NCBI GenBank assembly: GCA_018606645.1
Contig: JAGVRI010000001.1
Coordinates: 262,926 to 326,925 of the forward strand
Direction: 5' to 3'
Source of the DNA: Chloroflexota bacterium
GTDB taxonomy: Bacteria > Chloroflexota > Anaerolineae > JAAYZQ01
Length of the DNA: 64,000 nucleotides
Under the pieces are notes generated by a model. It worked only from the letters and a program-made list of their open reading frames with translations. It was not told where the DNA came from and made no database searches. A program made the position numbers and the translations under genes. This document shows, piece by piece, positions 34,758 through 43,509 of the stretch. How positions within the stretch are numbered: the first letter of the stretch is position 1; every line of letters begins with the position of its first letter.

Positions 34758-36110
34758 GTGTTTGAGAACCTGTCGGACAAATTACAAGGGATTCTGGGCA
34801 AACTCTCCAATCGGGGCAAGCTCAGCGAAGCCGAGGTGGATGCCGCGCTGCGCGAAGTCCGGCTGGCTTTGCTCGAAGCGGACGTCAATTTCAAAGTCGT
34901 CAAGGACTTTATCAGCCGCGTCCGCGAACGGGCCATCGGCGCAGAGGTGATGAAGAGTTTGACCCCGGCCCAACAGGTGATCAAGATCGTCTATGAAGAA
35001 CTGATCGCCACCTTGGGGGAGCCGAGCCGCCTCAACCTCTCGGGACCGTCGCCCCACGTCATCATGCTGGTGGGCCTGCAGGGATCGGGCAAGACCACAA
35101 CAGCGGCCAAGCTGGCCCTTACCCTGCGTAAGGCGGGGCAACGTCCGCTGTTAGTCGCCGCCGATCCTTACCGGCCGGCGGCGATTGTGCAGCTTGAGGT
35201 GCTGGGCAAACAACTCGACATCCCGGTCCACAGCGAAGGGACCGAGGTCCCCCCGCCCAAGATCTGCAGCAACGCCCTCAAGCGCGCCCGCGAAGCCGCC
35301 TACAGCGTGGTGGTGCTCGACACGGCCGGCCGTCTCCATATCAACGACGAGATGATGCGCGAACTGGAGCAGGTCAAGGCGCAGACCCATCCCCAGGAGG
35401 TGTTGCTGGTAGTGGATGCCATGACCGGGCAGGATGCGGTGCGTGTGGCCGACGAGTTCCACAAGCGGGTCGGGCTGACCGGTCTGATCCTGACCAAGGT
35501 GGATGGCGACGCCCGGGGCGGGGCGGCGATCTCGGTGCGGGCGGTGACCGGAGTGCCGATCAAGTTTCTCGGCGTCGGCGAAAAGACCGATGCCCTGGAG
35601 GTGTTTTACCCGGATCGGATGGCCAGTCGCATCCTGGGCATGGGCGATGTCCTGACGGCGATCGAAAAGGCCCAGGAGGTGATGGATCAGGAACAGGCCC
35701 TGAAGATGGGCCAGAAGCTGGTCAAGGGCGAGTTCGACCTGGAAGACTTTCGGGAGCAACTGCGGCAGATCAAAAAGATGGGTCCGATCAGCCAACTGCT
35801 GGACATGATCCCCGGCATGTCTCAATTGACGAAGGATATGGCGCCCGACGTCACCGATAAACAGATGAAGATGATCGAGGCGATCATCAATTCCATGACC
35901 CCGGAAGAGCGACGGAACCCACGGATCATCAATGCCAGCCGCAAACGGCGGATCGCCCGGGGGTCAGGCACCACGGTGACGGACGTCAACGATCTGCTGA
36001 CCCAGTTTCGCCAGATGCAGCACATGATGAAGCAGCTCGGCGGAGGCGGTCGGCATGGTCGAGGTGGACTGAAGGGGCTGATGTCGATGCTGGGCAGGTT
36101 AGGGGGGTAA
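34758..36110 (+). CDS. ffh: Signal recognition particle GTPase Ffh
   Basis: SRP54 homologue of 450 residues that binds signal sequences and 4.5S/6S RNA and delivers ribosomes to FtsY. It has an N-domain (FENLSDKLQGILGKL), G-domain motifs GLQGSGKTTTAAKLA, DPYRPAAIVQL, LDTAGRLHIND and TKVDGDARGG, and a methionine-rich M-domain from about residue 325 (GPISQLLDMIPGM, RKRRIARGSGTTVTDVN, HMMKQLG). It starts with GTG at 34758, with a weak ribosome-binding site. It leads the conserved ffh-rpsP-khpA-rimM order. Confidence 0.97.
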   Translation: MFENLSDKLQGILGKLSNRGKLSEAEVDAALREVRLALLEADVNFKVVKDFISRVRERAIGAEVMKSLTPAQQVIKIVYEELIATLGEPSRLNLSGPSPHVIMLVGLQGSGKTTTAAKLALTLRKAGQRPLLVAADPYRPAAIVQLEVLGKQLDIPVHSEGTEVPPPKICSNALKRAREAAYSVVVLDTAGRLHINDEMMRELEQVKAQTHPQEVLLVVDAMTGQDAVRVADEFHKRVGLTGLILTKVDGDARGGAAISVRAVTGVPIKFLGVGEKTDALEVFYPDRMASRILGMGDVLTAIEKAQEVMDQEQALKMGQKLVKGEFDLEDFREQLRQIKKMGPISQLLDMIPGMSQLTKDMAPDVTDKQMKMIEAIINSMTPEERRNPRIINASRKRRIARGSGTTVTDVNDLLTQFRQMQHMMKQLGGGGRHGRGGLKGLMSMLGRLGG

Positions 36111-36185
36111 TCACCCCCCCGGAAGTTCGGTGGATTCATGAGAGCAAGACTAGCCAGACTGGAAGAAGGAGGTGTCTAGAAAGAA

Positions 36186-36674
36186 ATGGTGAAAATTCGA
36201 TTACGTCGGACTGGGGCCAAGAAGCAGCCCCACTATCGGATCGTGGTGGCCGAAGCCAGCGCACCGCGCGACGGCAAGTTCATCGAGACGATCGGCCACT
36301 ATAACCCGCGTACCGATCCGCCGACCGTGCAGGTAGATGCGGAGCGGGCTCTGTACTGGCTCGGCGTCGGGGCCCAACCCACCGAAGCCGTGAGGCGTAT
36401 CCTGGATCGAGAGGGGATTATCTCCCGTGCGGAAGCGGTCAAACGGGGAGAGGTCCCCCTTAGAGAGGCGGTGAAGCGGGTTCCGCCAGTGGAACCAGTC
36501 CCGGCCGAGGCGGTGGTCGAGATTCCTCAGGAGTTTGAAGAAGAGATCCCCGAGGAAGAACTCGAAGCGCTCGAAGAGTGGGAAGAAGAGTACGCCGAGG
36601 AGGAAGAGGAGGAGGAAGAGGAGTACGGCGAATACGACGAGGAAGAAGAGGAAGAGGAGGAAGAAGCCGAGTAG
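36186..36674 (+). CDS. rpsP: 30S ribosomal protein S16 with long acidic C-terminal tail
   Basis: The first ~85 residues are an ordinary S16 ([20 protein letters not shown] ... [10 protein letters not shown] ... [15 protein letters not shown]). The protein then continues to 162 residues, about twice the usual length. After a proline/valine-rich linker (about 95-115) the tail is almost only Glu, Asp and Tyr, encoded by GAGGAAGA-type repeats (about 36535-36670). The core binds 16S rRNA in the 30S body. The acidic tail has no assigned role and must project from or fold away from the RNA. An AAGGAGGTG site lies 12 bases before the ATG. The stop at 36674 is followed by a 160-base gap to khpA. Confidence 0.95.
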   Translation: MVKIRLRRTGAKKQPHYRIVVAEASAPRDGKFIETIGHYNPRTDPPTVQVDAERALYWLGVGAQPTEAVRRILDREGIISRAEAVKRGEVPLREAVKRVPPVEPVPAEAVVEIPQEFEEEIPEEELEALEEWEEEYAEEEEEEEEEYGEYDEEEEEEEEEAE

Positions 36675-36835
36675 TGGGAGCGCAGTCGGAAGGACTGAGT
36701 GCCGGGGTCGAGTCCTCTGGAAGAGAGGAGAGGTGTCAACCTGGATGTGGAGGAATTCCACGACAACTACAACTGCCCTGTAGAAAACGACACGGAGAAT
36801 CTATCCCCAAACACACTGGAAAGAGAGGTTAGACC

Positions 36836-37069
36836 ATGAGCATGAAAGAGCTGATCGAGTACATGGCCAAGGCCCTGGTAGACGACCCCGATTCGGTTCA
36901 TGTCGAAGAGATCGAGGGCACCAGCGCAACCATCTACGAACTCCGAGTTTCGCCCGAGGACATGGGACGCGTCATTGGGAAGCAAGGACGAGTCGCCAAT
37001 GCCATGCGAACCCTGTTGCGGGCCGCGGCTGCTCGCCAGGGGCGACGCGTAACCCTGGAGATCGTGTAG
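36836..37069 (+). CDS. khpA: KH-domain RNA-binding protein KhpA
   Basis: A 77-residue single KH domain. The GxxG loop is in MGRVIGKQGRVANAMRTLL (about 42-60), preceded by ELRVSPED. KhpA dimerises, or pairs with KhpB/EloR, and binds RNA; in Gram-positives the pair affects cell elongation and small-RNA function. It sits between rpsP and rimM, its standard position. GAGAGG lies before the ATG. Confidence 0.93.
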   Translation: MSMKELIEYMAKALVDDPDSVHVEEIEGTSATIYELRVSPEDMGRVIGKQGRVANAMRTLLRAAAARQGRRVTLEIV

Positions 37070-37083
37070 AGGTTCCTGCCGCA

Positions 37084-37653
37084 ATGCGGCTGACAACTGG
37101 ACAGGGCGGAGGCTCAGGGGGACAAGGGCGTGCTCCTGAGCCTCGCTATTTAGCCGTGGGGCTGGTGATCGGGCCTCATGGGGTGAGGGGAGAACTCAAG
37201 GTCGAGGTCCTGACCGAAGACCCCCACCGGTTCCGCCTTCTCCGGCGCGTGTTCCTCGGACCGGATGGTGAGGAACCGGCGCCGTGGCCTCTGAAAAGCT
37301 ACCGGATGCACAAGGGGCGCATCCTCCTCCAACTGGAAGGATGCAATGACCGCACCATGGCCGAATCGATGCGCGGCTATCTGGTGCAGGTCCCTCTGGA
37401 AGAGGCCATCCCTCTCAATGAGGGCGAGTATTATGAGCATCAGATCCTGGGCCTGGAGGTGTGGACCGAGGCCGGGGAACACCTGGGCCAGGTGGTGGAC
37501 ATCCTCTACACGGGGGCGAACGATGTGTATGTCATCCAGGATGCGGAATCCCAAGGACCGGAGCTTCTGATCCCCGCCATTCGGGAGGTGGTGCTCGAGG
37601 TAGATTTGGCTGCCGGACGGCTGGTGATCCGGCCCCTCGAAGGGCTGTGGTGA
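37084..37653 (+). CDS. rimM: Ribosome maturation factor RimM
   Basis: A 189-residue 16S rRNA processing factor that binds S19 during 30S assembly. The N-terminal RimM domain begins at YLAVGLVIGPHGVRGELKVEV (about 22-42). The PRC-barrel C-terminal domain has EYYEHQILGLEVWT and ELLIPAIREVVLEVDLAAGR. The first ~20 residues (MRLTTGQGGGSGGQGRAPEP) are an unstructured extension, so a later start is possible. It is 14 bases after khpA, and its stop overlaps a possible dprA start (GTGA). Confidence 0.95.
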   Translation: MRLTTGQGGGSGGQGRAPEPRYLAVGLVIGPHGVRGELKVEVLTEDPHRFRLLRRVFLGPDGEEPAPWPLKSYRMHKGRILLQLEGCNDRTMAESMRGYLVQVPLEEAIPLNEGEYYEHQILGLEVWTEAGEHLGQVVDILYTGANDVYVIQDAESQGPELLIPAIREVVLEVDLAAGRLVIRPLEGLW

Positions 37654-37655
37654 GG

Positions 37656-38789
37656 ATGGAAGGGGGCGAGGGGGTGTCTGGACAGGACCTTGGCTACTGG
37701 ATCGGCTTTAATCGCGTCGCCGGCATCGGCGCGGCCCGCCTGCGAGCCCTCATTGACTACTTTGGCGACCTGGCGACGGCATGGCAGGCCCCGCCAACGG
37801 AGCTGCAGCGGGCCGGCCTGGACCGACGTTCCCTCTCCAGTCTGGTTCAGATGCGGCGCGAACTGGACCTGGACGCCGAAGTGGACCGGGTGCAACGAGC
37901 CGGAGTCCAGGTCTTGACCTGGAACGATCCTGACTATCCCTCGAACCTCCGGCAGGTGTACAACCCCCCGCCTGTGCTGTACGTCCGAGGCCGGATCGAG
38001 AAACGGGACGAATGGGCGGTGGCCATCGTTGGCACACGCCGGGCGTCGGTCTATGGCAAGGAGGCGGCCCAAATGTTGAGTGCGGGCCTGGCTCGGGCCG
38101 GGGTGACGGTCGTGAGCGGGCTGGCGCGAGGGATCGATGCCGTCGCCCACCGCACCTGCCTGGAAACGGGGGGCCGCACGATCGCCGTGTTAGGTTGTGG
38201 ACTGGATGTGATTTATCCCCCTCAACACGCCGGGCTGGCGGCGGAGATCGTCCAGCAAGGGGCTCTGGTGAGCGAGTATCCTCTCGGCACGCGACCTGAG
38301 GCCAGGAACTTTCCACCCCGCAACCGGATCATCAGCGGCTTGACCTTGGGAACGGTTATTGTCGAGGCCGATCTGGGCAGTGGAGCGCTGATTACGGCCG
38401 GCTTTGCCGCTGAGCAGGGGCGCGAGGTATTTGCCGTGCCCGGCAGTATCTTTGCCCGGGGCTGTCAGGGAACCAACCGCCTGATCCAGCAGGGAGCCAA
38501 GATGGTCTGCTCCGTGACCGACATCCTGGAGGAACTAAACCTGACCATGGTCAGCGAGCAGGCTCAGGTGCGGATGGTGATCCCGGAAAACGACACCGAG
38601 GCCCTGTTATTGCAGCATCTTTCGGCTGAGCCGATCCATGTCGACGATCTGGGTCGAATGGCCCGGCTCCCGATTGCCCAGGTGACCAGCACCTTGGCAT
38701 TGATGGAGCTTAAAGGCATGGTCCGCCAGGTGGGCGGCATGAACTATGTCCTGGCCCGCGAGCGAGGCGTCGAGTACACTATCGAGTAG
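37656..38789 (+). CDS. dprA: DNA-processing protein DprA
   Basis: DprA/Smf of 377 residues, which loads RecA onto incoming single-stranded DNA during transformation. It has an N-terminal helical/HhH segment (FNRVAGIGAARLRALIDYFG) and an extended Rossmann fold with AIVGTRRASVYGKEAA, SGLARGIDAVAH, GCGLDVIYPPQH, FPPRNRIISGL and SGALITAGFAAEQGREVFAVPG. A C-terminal winged helix follows (about 305-377). ATG 37656 is chosen; GTG 37650 and GTG 37674 are alternatives. The gene is coupled to rimM. Confidence 0.93.
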   Translation: MEGGEGVSGQDLGYWIGFNRVAGIGAARLRALIDYFGDLATAWQAPPTELQRAGLDRRSLSSLVQMRRELDLDAEVDRVQRAGVQVLTWNDPDYPSNLRQVYNPPPVLYVRGRIEKRDEWAVAIVGTRRASVYGKEAAQMLSAGLARAGVTVVSGLARGIDAVAHRTCLETGGRTIAVLGCGLDVIYPPQHAGLAAEIVQQGALVSEYPLGTRPEARNFPPRNRIISGLTLGTVIVEADLGSGALITAGFAAEQGREVFAVPGSIFARGCQGTNRLIQQGAKMVCSVTDILEELNLTMVSEQAQVRMVIPENDTEALLLQHLSAEPIHVDDLGRMARLPIAQVTSTLALMELKGMVRQVGGMNYVLARERGVEYTIE

Positions 38790-38824
38790 CCCCCGTTCAT
38801 CATGCTGACACCGAGGAGGTTGTC

Positions 38825-39913
38825 GTGACCGATCATCTGTATGCCGTCATCATGGCCGGCGGCGTCGGTACGCGCCTCTGGCCCCGCAGCCGGATGGCGA
38901 CCCCCAAGCAGTTCCTGGACCTGTTGGGACCCCGGACCATGTTGCAGGAGACCGTTGCCCGGATCGAACCGTTGATTCCCCTGGCGCGAGTCATCGTCGT
39001 CGTCAGCCAGGAACATGCCCAGGCCGTCCAGAACCAGGTGCCTGACTTGCCGCCGGAAAACATTCTGGCCGAACCGGGGCCTCGCGGCACGGCTCCCTGC
39101 ATCGGCCTGGCAGCGGCGATCTTACATCTGCGCGATCCGGCGGCGGTGATGGCTGTCTTTCCCGCCGACCACTGCATTAGCGACGCCGCCGGCTTCCGGG
39201 AGGCGATCCGGGCCGCCGCCCAGGTGGCCGAAGATGACTATTTAGTGACCCTGGGCATCACCCCGGACCATCCCCATACCGGCTATGGCTACATCCAGCG
39301 AGGGGCCTCCCTGGGTCAGGTGAGGGGTCTCCCTGTCTTCCAGGTGCAGCGTTTTACCGAGAAACCGGACAGGGCCACGGCCCAGGCGTTTCTGGACAGC
39401 GGCGACTATTACTGGAACGGAGGCATCTTTATCTGGCGGGTGACCGCCATCCTGGGCGAAATGGCCCATCTGTTGCCCTCACTGTACACCGAATTGGAGC
39501 AGGTGATGCAGGCCTGGGACTCGCCGCGTCGCGCCGAGGTATTGGCTGCTGCCTGGGAGCGGGTACCCCGAACCACGATCGATTACGGTGTCATGGAAAG
39601 GGCCAGGCGAGTGGCAGTGGTGCCGGTGGACATTGGTTGGGACGATGTCGGGAACTGGGCGACGCTATCCCGACTGGTCGAGAACGATGCCGCAGGCAAT
39701 GCGGTTCACGGCCCAGGCCGTCCTCTACTGATGGACACGACCGGAACGTATATCTATACCTCTGCCGGGCGGTTGGTCGTGGCTCTGGGGCTGGAGGGGC
39801 TGGTGGTGATCGACACACCCGATGCGCTGCTCATCTGCCCCAAAGATCGGGCGCAGGAGGTGCGCGATGTGGTGGAACAGTTGGCCGCCGAGGGGCTGCA
39901 CGACTATCTCTAG
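38825..39913 (+). CDS. manC: Mannose-1-phosphate guanylyltransferase
   Basis: A 362-residue nucleotidyltransferase making GDP-mannose from GTP and mannose 1-phosphate. It has AVIMAGGVGTRLWPRSRMATPKQFLDLLG (signature, split here: AVIMAGGVGTRLWP then RSRMATPKQF), then FPADHCISD, VTLGITPDHPHTGYGYIQ, FTEKPD, and the ManC-type EIGWDDVGNW equivalent DIGWDDVGNW. It has only the pyrophosphorylase domain plus a short beta-helix end, with no isomerase domain. It starts with GTG 38825 behind GAGGAGG. GDP-mannose may feed glycan or polysaccharide synthesis. It could act with the phosphohexomutase gene at the right edge, but that link is inferred. Confidence 0.95.
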   Translation: MTDHLYAVIMAGGVGTRLWPRSRMATPKQFLDLLGPRTMLQETVARIEPLIPLARVIVVVSQEHAQAVQNQVPDLPPENILAEPGPRGTAPCIGLAAAILHLRDPAAVMAVFPADHCISDAAGFREAIRAAAQVAEDDYLVTLGITPDHPHTGYGYIQRGASLGQVRGLPVFQVQRFTEKPDRATAQAFLDSGDYYWNGGIFIWRVTAILGEMAHLLPSLYTELEQVMQAWDSPRRAEVLAAAWERVPRTTIDYGVMERARRVAVVPVDIGWDDVGNWATLSRLVENDAAGNAVHGPGRPLLMDTTGTYIYTSAGRLVVALGLEGLVVIDTPDALLICPKDRAQEVRDVVEQLAAEGLHDYL

Positions 39914-39949
39914 CCATCGGCCTGACTCAATCTCGCCGGGGATGAACCG

Positions 39950-42289
39950 ATGACCGAAACGCAGAACCCCAACCTGGCCTATTGTGTCAAATGTAAAGAA
40001 AAACGGGAGATCGCCTCGCCGCAGGCGGTCTGGCTGGGCGATGGAAACCGCCCGGCCATTCAGGGGCTCTGCCCGGTGTGTGGCACCCGCCTGGTGCGTT
40101 TCGGGCGCACGCCGGCCCACGACGGGTTAGAGCCGGATCGGGCGGCGGCCAGGCCCCAGCCCTCCCGCCCGGCCCCCTCTCGCACCGGAACCGGCCCCAA
40201 GATGGTCATTGTCGAGTCGCCGGCCAAAGCGCGGACGCTGGCCCGGTTCCTGGGCCGGGAGTATGCCGTGGAATCATCGGTCGGACATGTTCGCGACCTG
40301 CCGATCAATCGGATGGGGGTGGACATCGAGCATGATTTTCAGCCCCATTATGTTATTCCGGCCGGCAAGAAAGAGGTGGTAAAAAAATTGCAGACCCGCG
40401 CCCGCCAGGCATCGGAACTCTACCTGGCGACCGATCCCGACCGGGAGGGGGAAGCCATCGCCTGGCACTTGAGGGCGGTGCTGGAAGATCAACTGCACGA
40501 TATCCCGGTCCACCGCGTGGAATTCCACGAGATCACGCCAGAGGCGGTCCGCCACGCCTTTGCCCATCCTCGCGAGATCGATCAACGGCGGGTGGATTCG
40601 CAACAAGCGCGGCGCATCCTGGACCGGGTGGTGGGGTATACCCTCAGCCCTCTGCTCCGTGACAAGGTGGGCCGCCAGGGGCTATCGGCAGGACGGGTCC
40701 AATCGGTGGCGCTGCGGTTGATCTGCGAGCGCGAGCGGGAGATCCAGGCGTTCGTGCCGGTCGAGTACTGGAGCATCGAGGCCGAGTTGAGCAAGCAGCA
40801 AGCCGCTGGCGCCCCATCCCCGGCAACCTTTATCGCTCGCCTGGTGAAAATTCGAGGACAAGACCCGGACCTGAAGACCCGGGACGATACCCAGGCGATC
40901 GTTGACGAGCTAAAAGGGGCCCTCTACGTCGTGGACAAGGTGAATCGGGGGGAACGCTCTCGCGCCCCGGCGCCTCCCTTTATCACCAGCACCCTGCAGC
41001 AGGAGGCCAGCCGCAAATTGGGGTTCACTGCCAAGCGGACCATGGCCGTTGCCCAGGCGCTGTATGAGGGCAAAGAGATCGGGCGTGGGGAACGGGTGGG
41101 GCTGATCACCTACATGCGCACCGATTCGCTCAACGTGAGCGCCTCGGCCCAGGCTGAAGCCCGCCGCCTGATCGCGGCGCAATTCGGCCCGGAATACCTG
41201 CCGCCTCACCCGCCGCACTATAAAACCCGGGTCAAAAGCGCCCAGGAAGCCCACGAGGCGATCCGCCCCACCAGCGTGTACCGCGACCCCGCCTCCCTGA
41301 AGCCCTATCTGACCTCTGAGGAACTGCGGCTTTATACTCTCATCTGGAAGCGGTTCGTGGCCAGCCAGATGGCAGCCGCTGTCTTTGATCAGACGGTGGT
41401 CGATGTCCTGGCCGGACCCAAAGAGGGGGAATGGCCCTATCTCTTTCGGGCCACCGGTTCAGTGCTCAAATTCCCCGGTTTTCTGAAGGTGTATGAGGAG
41501 GGCCGGGACGAAGGGCCACCGACCGAAGAGGGGGAGGGAGTCCGCTTGCCGCCCCTCCGGCCGGGCGAACTGCTGACTCTGATCCGGCTGTTGCCCAAAC
41601 AGCATTTTACCCAGCCTCCGCCACGCTATACTGATGCGACTCTGATTCGCGCCCTGGAGGAGTATGGCATCGGCCGGCCCAGCACCTATGCCCCGATCCT
41701 GAGCATCCTTCAGGAGCGGAGATATGTGGAACGGATCGACCGAAAGCTGATCCCCACCGCCCTGGGCTTTTGCATCAATGACCTCCTGGTCGAATACTTT
41801 CCCGAGGTGGTGAACGTCGGGTTTACGGCGCAGATGGAGGAGAAGCTGGACGAGATTGCGACGGGCGAACAGGTATGGGTGCCGATGCTCCACGAGTTCT
41901 ACGATGCCTTTGCCGACACCGTGGCAGCCGCCCGCGAAAAGATGCCGCGCGTCGAGCTCAAGCCGGAACCAACCGGTGAACCATGCCCGGAGTGTGGTCA
42001 ACCGCTGGTATTCCGATCGGGACGTTTCGGCAAGTTCATCGGCTGTAGCGGCTGGCCGCAGTGCCGCTATACGGCTCCCATCCCGGTACCTGGAGTCGCC
42101 TGTCCGGCATGCGGCAGTGCGGTGATCGAAAAGCGGACCCGAAGGGGCCGACGGTTCTATCAGTGCGTCCACTATCGGTCAGAGAACGGCCCGTCTTGCC
42201 AGTGGAGTTCCTTCAGTCTGCCCAGGAAGCGGAAAGAAGCCGCGTCGGGCAGTTCCTCTCCACCTCCTGAGCCTCAAGAGGCTCCCTGA
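39950..42289 (+). CDS. topA: DNA topoisomerase I with N-terminal zinc-ribbon extension
   Basis: Type IA topoisomerase of 779 residues, which relaxes negative supercoils. The first ~60 residues are a zinc ribbon (CVKCKEKRE ... LCPVCGTRLVRF, DUF5679-like) before the normal start KMVIVESPAKARTLARFLG. The TOPRIM acidic motif DPDREGEAIAWHL and the active-site tyrosine in LITYMRTDSLNVS are present. The C-terminus has two zinc-finger modules (CPECGQPL...CSGWPQCRY and CPACGSAVIE...CVHY). The order manC-topA-pepQ continues the housekeeping run. The N-terminal extension is the unusual part. Confidence 0.95.
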   Translation: MTETQNPNLAYCVKCKEKREIASPQAVWLGDGNRPAIQGLCPVCGTRLVRFGRTPAHDGLEPDRAAARPQPSRPAPSRTGTGPKMVIVESPAKARTLARFLGREYAVESSVGHVRDLPINRMGVDIEHDFQPHYVIPAGKKEVVKKLQTRARQASELYLATDPDREGEAIAWHLRAVLEDQLHDIPVHRVEFHEITPEAVRHAFAHPREIDQRRVDSQQARRILDRVVGYTLSPLLRDKVGRQGLSAGRVQSVALRLICEREREIQAFVPVEYWSIEAELSKQQAAGAPSPATFIARLVKIRGQDPDLKTRDDTQAIVDELKGALYVVDKVNRGERSRAPAPPFITSTLQQEASRKLGFTAKRTMAVAQALYEGKEIGRGERVGLITYMRTDSLNVSASAQAEARRLIAAQFGPEYLPPHPPHYKTRVKSAQEAHEAIRPTSVYRDPASLKPYLTSEELRLYTLIWKRFVASQMAAAVFDQTVVDVLAGPKEGEWPYLFRATGSVLKFPGFLKVYEEGRDEGPPTEEGEGVRLPPLRPGELLTLIRLLPKQHFTQPPPRYTDATLIRALEEYGIGRPSTYAPILSILQERRYVERIDRKLIPTALGFCINDLLVEYFPEVVNVGFTAQMEEKLDEIATGEQVWVPMLHEFYDAFADTVAAAREKMPRVELKPEPTGEPCPECGQPLVFRSGRFGKFIGCSGWPQCRYTAPIPVPGVACPACGSAVIEKRTRRGRRFYQCVHYRSENGPSCQWSSFSLPRKRKEAASGSSSPPPEPQEAP

Positions 42290-42321
42290 ATGTATAGCAC
42301 TGAACTAAGAAGGAGAATCTG

Positions 42322-43386
42322 ATGCGCTTGACCAGACTTCGTGAATCTCTCGTTGCGCAAGGCCTTGAGGCCCTGCTGATCAGCCAGCCGGAAAACAGGC
42401 GGTATCTGTCTGGCTTTACCGGTTCGTCAGGATGGCTACTCATCTCGGCGGAGCGGTCGATCCTGGCCACCGATTTCCGCTATTACGAACAGGTAGGACG
42501 CGAAGCTCCGGCCTTTGAACTGGCTCAGATCAAGACCACCTTTTCCAAACTATTGCCCGATCTCCTGGCCGGGATGGGCGTGCGACGGCTGGGCTTTGAA
42601 AGCCAACACGTGACCGTGGATGAGCTGGATACCTGGCGCCAGGCGACCGAGGGGGTCGAGTGGGTCCCCTGCAAAGGATTGGTCGAGGCGCTTCGCGCGG
42701 TCAAGGAAGAGCCAGAGGTGGAAGCCCTCCGCCGCTCGGTGGCGCTGACCGACGCTGCCTTTGCCCATCTGATGGAGGTCATCCGGCCGGGCATGACCGA
42801 GCAACAGGCCGCTTGGGAGATCGAGTCCTACATGCGCAGCCATGGGGCCAGCAAGGTCGCCTTTGACCTCATTGTCGCCGCCGGCCCGAACGGCGCCTTG
42901 CCTCACGCCCGCGCCAGTGATCGCATCGTCCAGCCAGGAGAGCCGATCGTCATCGACATTGGCTGTGTGGTAGACGGATACTGCTCCGATATGACCCGAA
43001 CGATATGTCTGGGAGAACCAGACCCGCGCTATGTGGCGGTGTGGGAGCTGGTGTTGCGCGCCCAGGAGGCGGCCAAGGCCGCCATCCGCGCCGGGGTGCC
43101 CGCTGTAGAGGTAGACGGGGCGGCGCGGTCCCTGATCGCCGAAGCCGGCTATGGAGAGCATTTTGGTCACGGCCTGGGCCATGGGGTCGGCCTGGCGGTG
43201 CACGAAAGCCCAAAAGCGTCTCCGTTGTCAGAAGATGTACTGCAGGCGGGGATGTCGTTGACTGTCGAACCGGGGATCTACCTGCCCGGTGAATTCGGGG
43301 TGCGGATTGAAGATCTGGTCATCGTCCGTGAGGAGGGTGTGGAAACTCTAACCAACACGCCCAAAACACCAGCGTTCAGTATATAG
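42322..43386 (+). CDS. pepQ: Xaa-Pro aminopeptidase (M24 family)
   Basis: A 354-residue metallopeptidase of pita-bread fold that removes an N-terminal residue next to proline or acts as a prolidase. The creatinase-type N-domain is residues about 1-120. Metal ligands are visible: IVIDIGCVVDGYCSDMTRTI (two Asp), HFGHGLGHGVGLAVHE (His), SLTVEPGIYLPGEFG (Glu) and GVRIEDLVIV (Glu). Family members are annotated PepP or PepQ; I cannot separate them. An AAGGAG site lies seven bases before the ATG. The stop precedes a new promoter at 43406. Confidence 0.93.
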   Translation: MRLTRLRESLVAQGLEALLISQPENRRYLSGFTGSSGWLLISAERSILATDFRYYEQVGREAPAFELAQIKTTFSKLLPDLLAGMGVRRLGFESQHVTVDELDTWRQATEGVEWVPCKGLVEALRAVKEEPEVEALRRSVALTDAAFAHLMEVIRPGMTEQQAAWEIESYMRSHGASKVAFDLIVAAGPNGALPHARASDRIVQPGEPIVIDIGCVVDGYCSDMTRTICLGEPDPRYVAVWELVLRAQEAAKAAIRAGVPAVEVDGAARSLIAEAGYGEHFGHGLGHGVGLAVHESPKASPLSEDVLQAGMSLTVEPGIYLPGEFGVRIEDLVIVREEGVETLTNTPKTPAFSI

Positions 43387-43405
43387 TAACCATAACCATC
43401 TGGAT

Positions 43406-43434
43406 TTGCCAAAAATCACATGTTGTGATATAAT
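43406..43434 (+). promoter_or_regulatory. Promoter with an embedded palindrome
   Basis: TTGCCA (43406-43411), a 17-base spacer and TATAAT (43429-43434). The spacer holds ATCACA-TGT-TGTGAT (43415-43429), a palindrome between -35 and -10 that would suit a dimeric repressor. It is about 75 bases before the next start codon. Confidence 0.7.
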
Positions 43435-43509
43435 AGGGTAGTTAATGATACTAGGCGCTGTTGGGTAACGCCCATCTTCAACGCGAGCGATGCGAGGAAA
43501 AGGAGGCGC

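Noticed and set aside
36527..36783. Serine-rich and arginine-rich frames across the rpsP tail
   Set aside because: They are the complement and frame shift of the Glu/Asp repeat in S16, not separate genes.
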